Assembly (NCBI GenBank): GCA_022823725.1
Contig: JAJEHL010000047.1
Location: 1-52,794, forward strand
DNA from: Candidatus Latescibacterota bacterium
Lineage (GTDB): Bacteria; Latescibacterota; UBA2968
Reading direction: 5' to 3'
Length of the DNA: 52,794 bases
Notes under the pieces: generated by a model
Databases searched by the model: none
Seen by the model: only the letters and a program-made list of their open reading frames with translations
Told to the model about the DNA's origin: nothing
Made by a program: the position numbers and the translations under genes
Shown: one piece after another, positions 33,865-43,695 of the stretch
How the letters are laid out: each line of letters opens with the position of its first letter
How positions within the stretch are numbered: the first letter of the stretch is position 1

Positions 33865-35553
33865 ATGGATACAAATGGAACGTATCAAGTCGCTGACTTG
33901 TGTGAAGCGGCAAGCGAGGGCGATGTCGCCAAAATTCGTCAGATTCTCGATGTGCAACCCGATCTGGTCAATGTTCATATGGCCGAAAATGACGAGCATC
34001 TCGCCATTCATTATGCGGTTATGAATCAGCATGTGGATGCGGTGCGCGTTCTCATGGAGGCGGGGGCAGATCACACGTCGGGTATTTATCCTCACCGCGA
34101 TGCCACGGACGCGCTTACCATGGCGGATGAACGTGGTCTGGATGATATTGTTCAAATTTTGCGAGAGGAAGACGAGAAACGCAAACTCGCGGCTTGTGAG
34201 AATATTACCATTACGGAGGAGAATGACGCGCTTTTTGAGGCTATTCGAGAGGGGCGGATGATGGAGACAGCGGAAATTCTCTATAAGAATCCCGATTTGA
34301 TCAACGCCTGCCATCGCAATGGCGGTAGTGTGATTCACACTGGTGCATCTCTTGGAAATTATGAGCTTGTTCAATATCTGCTCAAGCGCGGTGCGGATAT
34401 CACGCATCTCACGCCCGAGGGTCAATCGCCTCTGGATGGTGCTGTTCACAATATTCGCGGCCGCAACAGGCCACTCAATGAAGGGTGTTTGATTTGTGCG
34501 GGTATTCTCCTTCAGGCAGGCTGCGAACAATCGCTTGAGTCTGCTGTCGCGCTTGGGGATTTGGGTTTTGTTCGCGAGTATGAGAGACAACATCCCGAAC
34601 GCTTTCAGTCCGATGATAGCGAGCGAGATGGGCTTTTACAGATCGCTGTGCAAAATGACAATCTCGATATGGTGCGTTTGCTGCTGGATCTGGGTCTCGA
34701 TCCCGACGATAGATATCAACTTCACCACTACGAGACCAAACCCTATTCATGGGGCCAACCGCTGGCTCATGCGGCGGGTCACTCGCAGTATGAGATTGCC
34801 GAGCTTTTGCTCGAGCGCGGTGCCGATCCCAATGCGAGTATTTACGCGAGTGGCAATCCCATAGCGGCTGCGTACAATAATCGCGACGATAAAATGAAGG
34901 GGTTGTTGTTTAGATACGGTGGGGTTTTGGATCATATTACTGCTGGGCTTGAAGGTGAGACGTCTGCTGCTGCGGTTGCACTTCACAATGATTCTTCTCT
35001 TGCGGAAAGACTTTTGTGGGCTGCGGGTTGCGGGGGCGATCCCAATATTGTGGGGATGTGTCTGCGTCAACTCAAATGGGATCCCGATGACGGTCGCTGG
35101 TTTGGCTTGCTCGAGCAACCTGTGCGCCTGTGGCGCACTCACCCGCATCGCAAGTTCAGGGATTTTGACCGTACGGTTTATCCCGAGATTTTTCGCATGA
35201 TTCTCGATCATGGCGTCAGTCCCAATCTGGTCGGGCGTTTCGGGTACCGTCTTGCCCATCACATGGCGGCATGCGGTGTTGTGTGGGGAGAGGTGATTAT
35301 GACTGAGGCCGAGCGCGTCACTTTTGCGACAATTTTGCTCGACTATGGTGCCGATCTCGATGTGATTGATGAGCTTTTGCAGTCTTCACCGCTGGGCTGG
35401 GCTGTGCGCTGGGGCAAGTACGATCTCGCGCGTCTCTATCTCGAGCGCGGTGCCGATCCCTCGCTCGCGGGTGCAGATTGGGCAACGCCACTCGCCTGGG
35501 CAGAGAAAAAAGGGTATGAGGATATTGCCGATCTTATCAAACGGTATCTTTGA
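33865..35553 (+). CDS. Ankyrin-repeat protein
   Basis: From the ATG at 33865 (MDTNGTYQVADLCEAASEGD, GGAAAGGAA upstream) the protein is 562 aa. It consists of about ten ankyrin-like repeats such as HLAIHYAVMNQHVDAVRVLM, GNYELVQYLLKRGADITHL, NDNLDMVRLLLDLGLDPDD, AGHSQYEIAELLLERGADP and the final GKYDLARLYLERGADP. There is no signal peptide, catalytic domain or membrane segment. Ankyrin proteins bind other proteins; the target is not indicated. The gene has its own upstream region of 229 bases and is followed by a clear terminator, so it is probably a single transcription unit. Confidence 0.9.
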   Translation: MDTNGTYQVADLCEAASEGDVAKIRQILDVQPDLVNVHMAENDEHLAIHYAVMNQHVDAVRVLMEAGADHTSGIYPHRDATDALTMADERGLDDIVQILREEDEKRKLAACENITITEENDALFEAIREGRMMETAEILYKNPDLINACHRNGGSVIHTGASLGNYELVQYLLKRGADITHLTPEGQSPLDGAVHNIRGRNRPLNEGCLICAGILLQAGCEQSLESAVALGDLGFVREYERQHPERFQSDDSERDGLLQIAVQNDNLDMVRLLLDLGLDPDDRYQLHHYETKPYSWGQPLAHAAGHSQYEIAELLLERGADPNASIYASGNPIAAAYNNRDDKMKGLLFRYGGVLDHITAGLEGETSAAAVALHNDSSLAERLLWAAGCGGDPNIVGMCLRQLKWDPDDGRWFGLLEQPVRLWRTHPHRKFRDFDRTVYPEIFRMILDHGVSPNLVGRFGYRLAHHMAACGVVWGEVIMTEAERVTFATILLDYGADLDVIDELLQSSPLGWAVRWGKYDLARLYLERGADPSLAGADWATPLAWAEKKGYEDIADLIKRYL

Positions 35554-35570
35554 TAATGGATATTATCCAG

Positions 35571-35609
35571 AACGCCATCGGAAATACTTTGCGGTGGCGT
35601 TTTCTTTTT
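35571..35609 (+). terminator. Rho-independent terminator after the ankyrin gene
   Basis: AACGCCATCG (35571-35580) pairs with CGGTGGCGTT (35592-35601) with one T-G wobble, followed by TTCTTTTT. It lies 18 bases after the stop codon. Confidence 0.8.
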
Positions 35610-35668
35610 GTACCATGAAAGCTCCAGAGGTTGATTTGGCCAACGATAAGATCAAAAGGAGATAGAGC

Positions 35669-36610
35669 ATGGTTCGCACATTGATTGGCAGTCGGTATTC
35701 AGAGGATGTTGAGGCGTTGTTAAAAGATGCGCCTTCTGAAGTTGAGGTGATTTTGTTGCCAGAAGGGGAAAATCAGGCTGATTATTTGTCGGGTGTGGAA
35801 GTGCTTTTTGGTCGGCTTTCCGAGTCCGATTTTGATCACGCAGATGCGTTGAAATGGGTTCAGCAGCCCCATGCGGGTGCCGAAGGACATTTGTATGAGA
35901 AATTTAAGCGTAGCGATATTGTATTGACCAATGCGGGGGGATTGTTCGGTCCTCAGATTGCAGAGCATGGGTTTGCCCTTTTGCTGGCGTTGACGCGACA
36001 GATTCACACGCAGTTGGGGTTTATGAAGCGCAAGCATTGGGAGCGCGTGCCATGTTTGGAACTGGCGGGTATGACGATGGGTATTATTGGATTGGGCGGC
36101 ATTGGACGGGCGATTGCAGATCGCGCAAAAGCGTTTGAGTTTCGGGTTATTGCCGTGGATCCCGAAGATATGGATTGTCCCGATTCTGTGGATTTGTTGG
36201 AAAAGATGAATTATTTACCCGAACTTATGTCGCAGTCCAATGTGATTATGGTGTGTTGTCCCAGTACGGCTGAAACGCATAAGATGCTATCTGGTGAAAT
36301 GTTTGACCGGTTGATGGCGGGCAGTTTGCTCGTGAATGTGAGTCGGGGAAAGGTGGTGGATGAGGAGGCGATGGTCGCGGCGCTGCGGTCGGGCAAGCTG
36401 GCGGGTATTGGGCTGGATGTAACCTATACGGAACCATGTCCAGAAGATAGTCCGCTGTGGACCGAACCCAATGTGATTTTGACATCGCATAGTGCGGGGT
36501 CTTCGCAACATATTCGGAGGCGCGCTATGGTGCGATTTGTGGATAATTTACACAGGTATGTGAGGGGTGAGGCGCTGCAGAATGTGGTGGATAAGGAGAA
36601 GGGGTATTAG
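35669..36610 (+). CDS. D-2-hydroxyacid dehydrogenase
   Basis: The 313-aa protein starts at an ATG behind AAAAGGAGATAGAGC. The NAD-binding Rossmann motif is GLGGIGR (residues 141-147). The catalytic triad is visible: Arg226 in NVSRGKVVDEEA, Glu255 in YTEPCPEDSPLW and His274 in LTSHSAGSS. It reduces a 2-keto acid to a D-2-hydroxy acid with NAD(P)H, or the reverse. It lacks the regulatory ACT domain of long SerA proteins, so it resembles the hydroxypyruvate/glyoxylate reductase or phosphoglycerate-dehydrogenase-like group. Its terminator lies about 90 bases downstream, inside the opposite gene. Confidence 0.92.
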   Translation: MVRTLIGSRYSEDVEALLKDAPSEVEVILLPEGENQADYLSGVEVLFGRLSESDFDHADALKWVQQPHAGAEGHLYEKFKRSDIVLTNAGGLFGPQIAEHGFALLLALTRQIHTQLGFMKRKHWERVPCLELAGMTMGIIGLGGIGRAIADRAKAFEFRVIAVDPEDMDCPDSVDLLEKMNYLPELMSQSNVIMVCCPSTAETHKMLSGEMFDRLMAGSLLVNVSRGKVVDEEAMVAALRSGKLAGIGLDVTYTEPCPEDSPLWTEPNVILTSHSAGSSQHIRRRAMVRFVDNLHRYVRGEALQNVVDKEKGY

Positions 36611-36620
36611 AGAGCTTCCT

Positions 36621-37346
36621 TTATTCGCCTAAAAAAGATGCTTTCCAGAGATTGGCAAAGTGGTGTTTTACCCATTTTAATGGTTTTTGAGCGAGTGCGT
36701 TAAACCCACCCCACGTCCACCGCGTGGGGTGGGTTTTTTTTGTTATTTTCTGGAATAGTTCTCGGCGGTCTGCGTCCAACCAGTTGAGTGTGTCAGACAT
36801 GTGTATCAATTCGCGTTCGTATTCCAGACATACCATTGCCTTCATGTGTGCATTGACTTTGTCGGTTTCTTTTAATTTTGTTTTTGGACATACTGTGTAT
36901 CGCTCTGTGGATAAGAAGGTAGATATCCACTGATAGGGTACCTGGTCGCGTGCGGATTCAGCCGTGGCATTGACCTGAGATACCTGGTTCAAAATACCGT
37001 AGGTGCGACACGTCAGAGGACGCGCCGGGTGGATCGAGCAGCCGCCTTCGGGTGTCAAGAACGGACAACGGCGCGGGCGTTCTTCGACTGTGTTCAGCAG
37101 TTCTCGCTGTTTTTGGGGGTCAAAGTGCGAGCGCACATAATCTATGATGTTGAGGTATTCGACGGCGTAAAGCGGATACATGGTTGCAAAGTCGTCATTG
37201 TATTCGGCATCTGTTAGCTCGCAACAACTTCCCGGTGCATCGCAACCTGCACACGATACAGCGGGGACCTGTGCGTACACTGCGTTCAGGCGAGTGCGGG
37301 TCTCTTCGGGTAAAATTGGCGATGCGATTTGTAGTAAATCACTCAC
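36621..37346 (-). CDS. YkgJ-family cysteine-cluster protein
   Basis: The 241-aa protein has the family's metal-binding cysteines: Cys32, Cys35, Cys41 and Cys42 in SCAGCDAPGSCCEL, then RRCPFLTPEGGCSIHPARPLTCRTYG and a late CPKT. YkgJ/Fli-B-like proteins are presumed to bind iron or zinc in an Fe-S-like cluster; their reaction is mostly unknown. The C-terminal 35 residues include the stretch encoded by the opposite-strand terminator. The gene converges with the dehydrogenase gene, with only 10 bases between the stops. Upstream, about 175 bases with a palindromic repeat separate it from the end of enolase. Confidence 0.85.
   Translation of the reverse strand: MSDLLQIASPILPEETRTRLNAVYAQVPAVSCAGCDAPGSCCELTDAEYNDDFATMYPLYAVEYLNIIDYVRSHFDPQKQRELLNTVEERPRRCPFLTPEGGCSIHPARPLTCRTYGILNQVSQVNATAESARDQVPYQWISTFLSTERYTVCPKTKLKETDKVNAHMKAMVCLEYERELIHMSDTLNWLDADRRELFQKITKKTHPTRWTWGGFNALAQKPLKWVKHHFANLWKASFLGE
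36702..36741 (+). terminator. Strong terminator embedded in the convergent YkgJ coding sequence
   Basis: AAACCCACCCCACG (36702-36715) pairs perfectly with CGTGGGGTGGGTTT (36723-36736) around a 7-base loop, and eight T residues follow (36734-36741). It is oriented to end the dehydrogenase transcript on the plus strand. The same bases encode residues of the YkgJ-family protein on the minus strand (around KKTHPTRWTWGGF). Confidence 0.85.
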
Positions 37347-37439
37347 TTTTTGTGCCTTTCAGCGGAACGGTGTACAAATGGTCGCTTCTCAGACCAGTTC
37401 ATCAACGAATCAATGAAACAGGTAATGTACATGAAAGCC

Positions 37440-37474
37440 GTCATTGCGGCATGGTTTTAGCCGCAATCCAGAGG
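37440..37474. repeat. Intergenic palindromic repeat, copy 2
   Basis: GTCATTGCGGC (37440-37450) and GCCGCAATCCAG (37460-37471) form an inverted repeat followed by AGGTTTTG. The same element with the same flank occurs at 43549-43586 and, reversed, at 24761-24792. It lies between the enolase stop and the YkgJ start. Confidence 0.7.
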
Positions 37475-37521
37475 TTTTGGGTGGTAGGGCGAGGTTCCTC
37501 TATTCGTCTATTCGCGCTTTT

Positions 37522-39353
<1,832 letters not shown>

Positions 39354-39364
39354 AAGTCAGTATC

Positions 39365-39388
39365 CAGTTGTCAGTTGTCGGTTGTCAG
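39365..39388. repeat. 7-bp tandem repeat between cNMP and TPR genes
   Basis: CAGTTGT CAGTTGT CGGTTGT CAG is three 7-base units. It lies in the 70-base gap between two minus-strand genes. A loosely similar run (CAGTGGTCAGCAGTCAG) occurs at about 43511. Confidence 0.6.
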
Positions 39389-39422
39389 CCCTCAGTCCCT
39401 TGTGTTGGGTGGTCGGATGGGG

Positions 39423-40406
39423 CTATACCTTTCCCCGGCCGCCGGAAATAAATTTGGCGAGTTGCCGATGTAGATGGGCGCGCATCTCCGGGTTATCCGG
39501 ATCCAGTGCAATGGCCTGGCGGATGATGAAAATGGCGCGTTCGGTATTGCCCATCCGGTAATGCAGTTCGGCCAGTGTGTCCAGGTAGGATGGGGTGTGT
39601 GGACGCAGGCGCAAAGACCGCCGCGACAGGCGAATACCTTCGCGCAGGTGAATTCCCTGAATGGCGTATATCCAGGCGAGATTGTTCAGGCTGCTGTCGT
39701 CAAGGGGGTTGATCTCCAGTGCTTTTTTGTAAAATTCCTCGGCGCGCTCATAGTTTTTGCGCTCGTAATAAACATTGCCCAATTCGCCGTGTGCGCGTGC
39801 TCGTATTTCTGCTTCATTGTCGTTTTTTGGCTCGATGTCCAGTACCTGTACATAAGCTTCTTCGGCGCGTTCGGGCCATTTTAATACCATATAGAGACCG
39901 CCCAGTTGAAAATGTGCCCACATCGTTTTTGGCCACTGTTCGACAACTGTTTCCAAAAGGGATTGCGCTTCGCTCAACCGGTCGTGGGACAGATAGAGAC
40001 TGACGAGGTCGCGGTAAGATTCCCGATGCTCGGGTACCTGTGATACGGCTTTTTCCAGCCACGCGATAGCAACTTCTGGTCTCTCGAGTGCTTCATTGAC
40101 GATTGCAAGGTCACGGTACAAGCGCATATAATCGGGTGCCAGTCCGAGCGCCGTTTCGAACTCGGCTCGCGCTGCGTCGTATTGGTTGCGCCTCAAATAT
40201 GCCCTGCCCAACCACTGCCGCAAAACCGCGTCTTCAGGGCATATATCCACAGCAGCCTGAAATATCGCGAGCGCGGTTTCGTAATCCCGATTGGCTTCAA
40301 GAGCAACTGCGCGGTCTAAGTGGCGATATGCCCGATACTCGACACAGCCAGAGAATAACGAGACGGATGCGAGTGTGCAAAAGAAAATTGTGCGCATGTT
40401 ATTCAT
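39423..40406 (-). CDS. TPR-repeat lipoprotein
   Basis: From the ATG at 40406 (MNNMRTIFFC, with GAGGAAT upstream) the protein is 327 aa; an in-frame extension to 40454 adds residues before the signal peptide and is unlikely. The signal peptide ends at the lipobox LFSGC. About seven tetratricopeptide repeats follow, for example DYETALAIFQAAVDICPED, QYDAARAEFETALGLAPD, RPEVAIAWLEKAVSQVPEH and NYERAEEFYKKALEINPLD. It is probably anchored to the inner face of the outer membrane, or in the periplasm, as a protein-interaction scaffold. The two genes downstream encode a cNMP protein and enolase. Confidence 0.9.
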   Translation of the reverse strand: MNNMRTIFFCTLASVSLFSGCVEYRAYRHLDRAVALEANRDYETALAIFQAAVDICPEDAVLRQWLGRAYLRRNQYDAARAEFETALGLAPDYMRLYRDLAIVNEALERPEVAIAWLEKAVSQVPEHRESYRDLVSLYLSHDRLSEAQSLLETVVEQWPKTMWAHFQLGGLYMVLKWPERAEEAYVQVLDIEPKNDNEAEIRARAHGELGNVYYERKNYERAEEFYKKALEINPLDDSSLNNLAWIYAIQGIHLREGIRLSRRSLRLRPHTPSYLDTLAELHYRMGNTERAIFIIRQAIALDPDNPEMRAHLHRQLAKFISGGRGKV

Positions 40407-40544
40407 AGATCTATTCCTCGGGGAAAGTATAGAAATCACAACAGGGGTTGTCAAGGCGCAAAGGTGTTTTCTCTTGACGCATATAGGTGGGCGGGTAAAT
40501 TAAGCAAGCAAATATCTATTCACTTTTTCTGCTGTGAGGTTTTT

Positions 40545-41543
40545 ATGTCGCGTATCTATTTCGTTTTTGTTTTTTTGTTTTGTATCTCTTGTGGGACCCC
40601 GCAGGAGGGTTTGCAGACGCAAAGTTTGATTATTGCAACAGCTACGCCCGGCGGTACGTATTATCCAGTGGGTGTTGCGCTGAGTACGACGATTACGCAG
40701 AAGCTACAGCCCAAGATTGTGGTAGCAGCTATCAATTCTGCAGGGTCGGCCGAGAATATTCAGATGCTGGTCAATCGAGAGGCACATCTGGCGATTTTGC
40801 TGGGTTTGTACGGTGCTATGGCTTATCGCGGAGAGGGTACCTATCAGGGGCAAGCGGTTAGCGAACTTCGATCCATTACTCTGCTCTGGGAGAATGTCGA
40901 GCATTTTCTACTTCGCGCATCTGATGCCAAAACAGGTACTGTTGAGGACTTGAGAAAACTCGGCCGCAAATACGTTATTGGCAAACGCGGCAGTGGTACA
41001 GAAGGCGCGACGCGAACTATTCTCGCAGCGCTTAATATTTCTCCGGATGAGGATTTTACGTCTGAGTATTTGGGTTATAGTCCGTCCGCTCAAGCTATGA
41101 TTGATGGTCGCATTGCAGGGGCGACGCTTTCGGCTGGTCCGCCCGTGGCCGCTGTGACGCAGGCTTTTGCCCAACTCGGTGCGGACGGGGTTTCTGTGCT
41201 TGCTTTTAGCGATGATCATCTCGCGGCGGTCCAAAATGCGTTTCCCATGTGGACGCGCTATATTATTCCGGCCAATACGTATCCCGGGCAGTCCGAAGCG
41301 ATTGAGACGATTGCACAACCCAATTTTTTGGCGTGTAGAGCAGATTTGCCCGAGGATGTGGTCTATGAGATTACCAGAACTATTTATGAAAACCTATCGG
41401 AAATTCAAAATATCCACAAGGCCACGCTCGCAATGTCTCTTGAAAAGGCCACGATGGGGCTGGCGGTCCCTTTGCATCCGGGTGCTGCGCGCTACTATAG
41501 CGAGAAGGGTATTGATATTTCGTCATCTCTGATAGGGGAATAG
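40545..41543 (+). CDS. TAXI-family TRAP transporter substrate-binding lipoprotein
   Basis: From the ATG at 40545 (MSRIYFVFVFLFCISCG) the protein is 332 aa with a lipobox cysteine near residue 17. The mature part has the TAXI-family signature: LIIATATPGGTYYPVGVALSTT, AAINSAGSAENIQMLVNREA, KYVIGKRGSGTEGATRTILA, YSPSAQAMIDGRIAGATLSAG and the C-terminal LHPGAARYYSEKGI. It captures a small organic acid, typically an amino acid or dicarboxylate, in the periplasm. The permease gene starts 2 bases after its stop. The region 5' of 40545 overlaps the divergent TPR gene leader. Confidence 0.93.
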   Translation: MSRIYFVFVFLFCISCGTPQEGLQTQSLIIATATPGGTYYPVGVALSTTITQKLQPKIVVAAINSAGSAENIQMLVNREAHLAILLGLYGAMAYRGEGTYQGQAVSELRSITLLWENVEHFLLRASDAKTGTVEDLRKLGRKYVIGKRGSGTEGATRTILAALNISPDEDFTSEYLGYSPSAQAMIDGRIAGATLSAGPPVAAVTQAFAQLGADGVSVLAFSDDHLAAVQNAFPMWTRYIIPANTYPGQSEAIETIAQPNFLACRADLPEDVVYEITRTIYENLSEIQNIHKATLAMSLEKATMGLAVPLHPGAARYYSEKGIDISSSLIGE

Positions 41544-41545
41544 GT

Positions 41546-43441
41546 TTGAATTCCAAATTTGAACAGGGCGGCGAAGTGAGTACGCCTCATCGCGTGCTTA
41601 CAGGCAAGCATCAGGTGCTTGTTCTCATTGTGGGGGTTTGCCTGTCTCTGTTTCACCTGTGGAGCAATACGCTGGGTGTTTTGCCCGAATTGCAGCGCAA
41701 TGCCGTCCATTATGCCTTCATTCTTTTTTTGGGATATCTGTTTTATCCCGTTTCTACGCGCTATGCCTCGCGCACGCTGATTCTCGATTATTTTTTCGCC
41801 ATCCTATCTGTTGCCGTCGCCCTTTATCTCGTGTTTTTTGAAGATGCGCTGCACGCTCGCAACGAAGTGCCGAATACGGCTGATCTCATTTTTGCGGGTA
41901 TTGCGATTCTCCTTTTGCTCGAGATTACGCGTCGTACGACTGGTTTTTTTATTCCTCTGCTCGCGCTTGTATTTCTCACGTACGCGCTTTTTTGGGGGCA
42001 ATATATTTCGGGTATATGGACGTTTCCCGGTGTGTCATTCCCACGATTGCTCTACCGCATGTACTTTGCGCCCGATGGTATTTTTGGGACGATTGCGACT
42101 ATTTCATCTACTTTTGTCGCGCTTTTTGTGCTTTTTGGCGCGTTTCTCCTGCGTTCGGGTGCGGGCGATTTTATGATTCGTCTGGCGCTCGCGCTGCTGG
42201 GGCGCACGGTGGGCGGACCGGCAAAGATGGCGGTTTTTGCCAGTGGTATGCTCGGTTCAATTTCGGGAAGTGCTGTGGCGAATACGGTGGGGTCGGGTTC
42301 GCTTACTATTCCGATGATGAAACGCACGGGCTTTTCGCCTACGTTTTCAGGTGCGGTCGAGGCGGCGGCATCTACGGGTGGTCAACTCATGCCGCCGATT
42401 ATGGGCGCGGGCGCGTTTATTATGAGTCAGTGGACGCAAATCCCTTATTTGACTATTGTCGCCGTGTCTTTTATCCCCGCGCTTATCTATTTTCTCAGTG
42501 TGACCTTTTTTATTCATTTTCGCGCGCGAAAACGGGGGATTGCGCCCTTACCTGCTTCGGAACTCCCAAATATCCGTGATACGATCCGAGAAGGCTGGCA
42601 TTTTGCGATTCCTATTGCTGTACTGGTGGGTACACTGATCTACGGTTTTACTCCCACATTTGCGGCGGCAACGGGAACGGCGAGTATTGTTGTGACGAGT
42701 TGGTTGAATAAGAACACGCGCATGAATATCCGCGATATTGTCGATGCACTTGCGCTGGGTGCTCACAATATGATTACCACTGGTATTATTCTTTTGTGCG
42801 CGGGTATTATTGTGGGCGTGGTGCTGATGGTTGGTGTTGGGATCAAATTTTCTTTGCTGATTTCGGCGATTGCCGGAAGCAGTGTGCTTATTACTGTTGT
42901 GCTCATTGCCATTGCGTCTCTGATTTTGGGCATGGGTTTGCCTGTGACGGCTTCTTATATCGTACTCGCGGTGTTGGCCGCGCCTGCGCTGACCAATCTG
43001 GGGGTGAGTCTGATTGCGGCGCATTTGCTGATTTTTTGGTATTCACAAGATGCCAATGTCACGCCGCCGGTTTGTCTGGCTGCGTATTCTGCTGCGGGTA
43101 TTGCGGGTGCGAATCCGCTGCGTACGGGTTTTGAGTCGTGGCGCATTGCCAAGGGTATTTATTTTATTCCCTTGCTTTTTTGCTATACGCCCATCCTTTT
43201 TGAAGGGGAGACCTGGCGCGTTATCGAGACAGCGATCGCTATGCTTCTGGGGCTGCTGGCTTTTGCGGCGGCTTCTGAGGGGTTTCACATGGTGGCGCTG
43301 GGTGTGATATACCGCGTTTTATTCCTATCGGCAGCGGTGCTGTTGCTTTGGCCCTTGCTGATATGCCACGCTGTTGGAGCGGCGATTTTTCTCGTTCTGG
43401 TGTTGGTGCAAAGACAGGCCAGGTCTATCCATCTCAATTAG
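41546..43441 (+). CDS. TRAP transporter fused 4TM/12TM permease
   Basis: The 631-aa protein (TTG at 41546; GTG at 41576 possible) joins the small and large TRAP membrane subunits, as usual for TAXI systems. About 16-17 helices are evident. The DctM-like part contains GRTVGGPAKMAVFASGMLGS, SGSAVANTVGSGSLTIPMMK, AAASTGGQLMPPIMGAGAF and LGMGLPVTASYIVLAVLAAP. It imports the ligand delivered by the neighbouring binding protein, driven by a sodium or proton gradient. The two genes form a complete TAXI-TRAP system. The 250 bases downstream contain two hairpin repeats. Confidence 0.93.
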   Translation: MNSKFEQGGEVSTPHRVLTGKHQVLVLIVGVCLSLFHLWSNTLGVLPELQRNAVHYAFILFLGYLFYPVSTRYASRTLILDYFFAILSVAVALYLVFFEDALHARNEVPNTADLIFAGIAILLLLEITRRTTGFFIPLLALVFLTYALFWGQYISGIWTFPGVSFPRLLYRMYFAPDGIFGTIATISSTFVALFVLFGAFLLRSGAGDFMIRLALALLGRTVGGPAKMAVFASGMLGSISGSAVANTVGSGSLTIPMMKRTGFSPTFSGAVEAAASTGGQLMPPIMGAGAFIMSQWTQIPYLTIVAVSFIPALIYFLSVTFFIHFRARKRGIAPLPASELPNIRDTIREGWHFAIPIAVLVGTLIYGFTPTFAAATGTASIVVTSWLNKNTRMNIRDIVDALALGAHNMITTGIILLCAGIIVGVVLMVGVGIKFSLLISAIAGSSVLITVVLIAIASLILGMGLPVTASYIVLAVLAAPALTNLGVSLIAAHLLIFWYSQDANVTPPVCLAAYSAAGIAGANPLRTGFESWRIAKGIYFIPLLFCYTPILFEGETWRVIETAIAMLLGLLAFAAASEGFHMVALGVIYRVLFLSAAVLLLWPLLICHAVGAAIFLVLVLVQRQARSIHLN

Positions 43442-43548
43442 AATTGATGTTACGCAACTCTAAGTAACGTCATGTGTGACTTTAGAATAATGGTGAAAAC
43501 AATAAGCAATCAGTGGTCAGCAGTCAGCAAAACAAGGATTTTAGAGCC

Positions 43549-43646
43549 GTCATTGCGGCAGGGGGTTAGCCGCAATCCAGAGGTTTTGACCCCTGCTCAA
43601 AATCATACAGAGCCTGCCCCGTAGTGTTTTAATACGGGGGGCAGGC
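43549..43646. repeat. Intergenic palindromic repeat copy 3 and strong hairpin
   Basis: GTCATTGCGGC (43549-43559) and GCCGCAATCCAG (43569-43580) repeat the element at 37440, including the AGAGGTTTTG flank. A second hairpin follows: GCCTGCCCCGTA (43612-43623) with TACGGGGGGCAGGC (43633-43646). Its right arm resembles a single-arm sequence GGGGGCAGGCCTGAA near 680. The region separates the TRAP operon from the kinase gene. Confidence 0.7.
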
Positions 43647-43695
43647 TTGAAGCCGCGATCCAGTGTTTGCTTTTTATCCGTATTTAGTTACTTCT

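Noticed and set aside
39365-39388. Possible CRISPR-like short tandem repeat
   Set aside because: Only three 7-base units without spacers. It is a simple tandem repeat; no CRISPR array or cas gene is present in the window.
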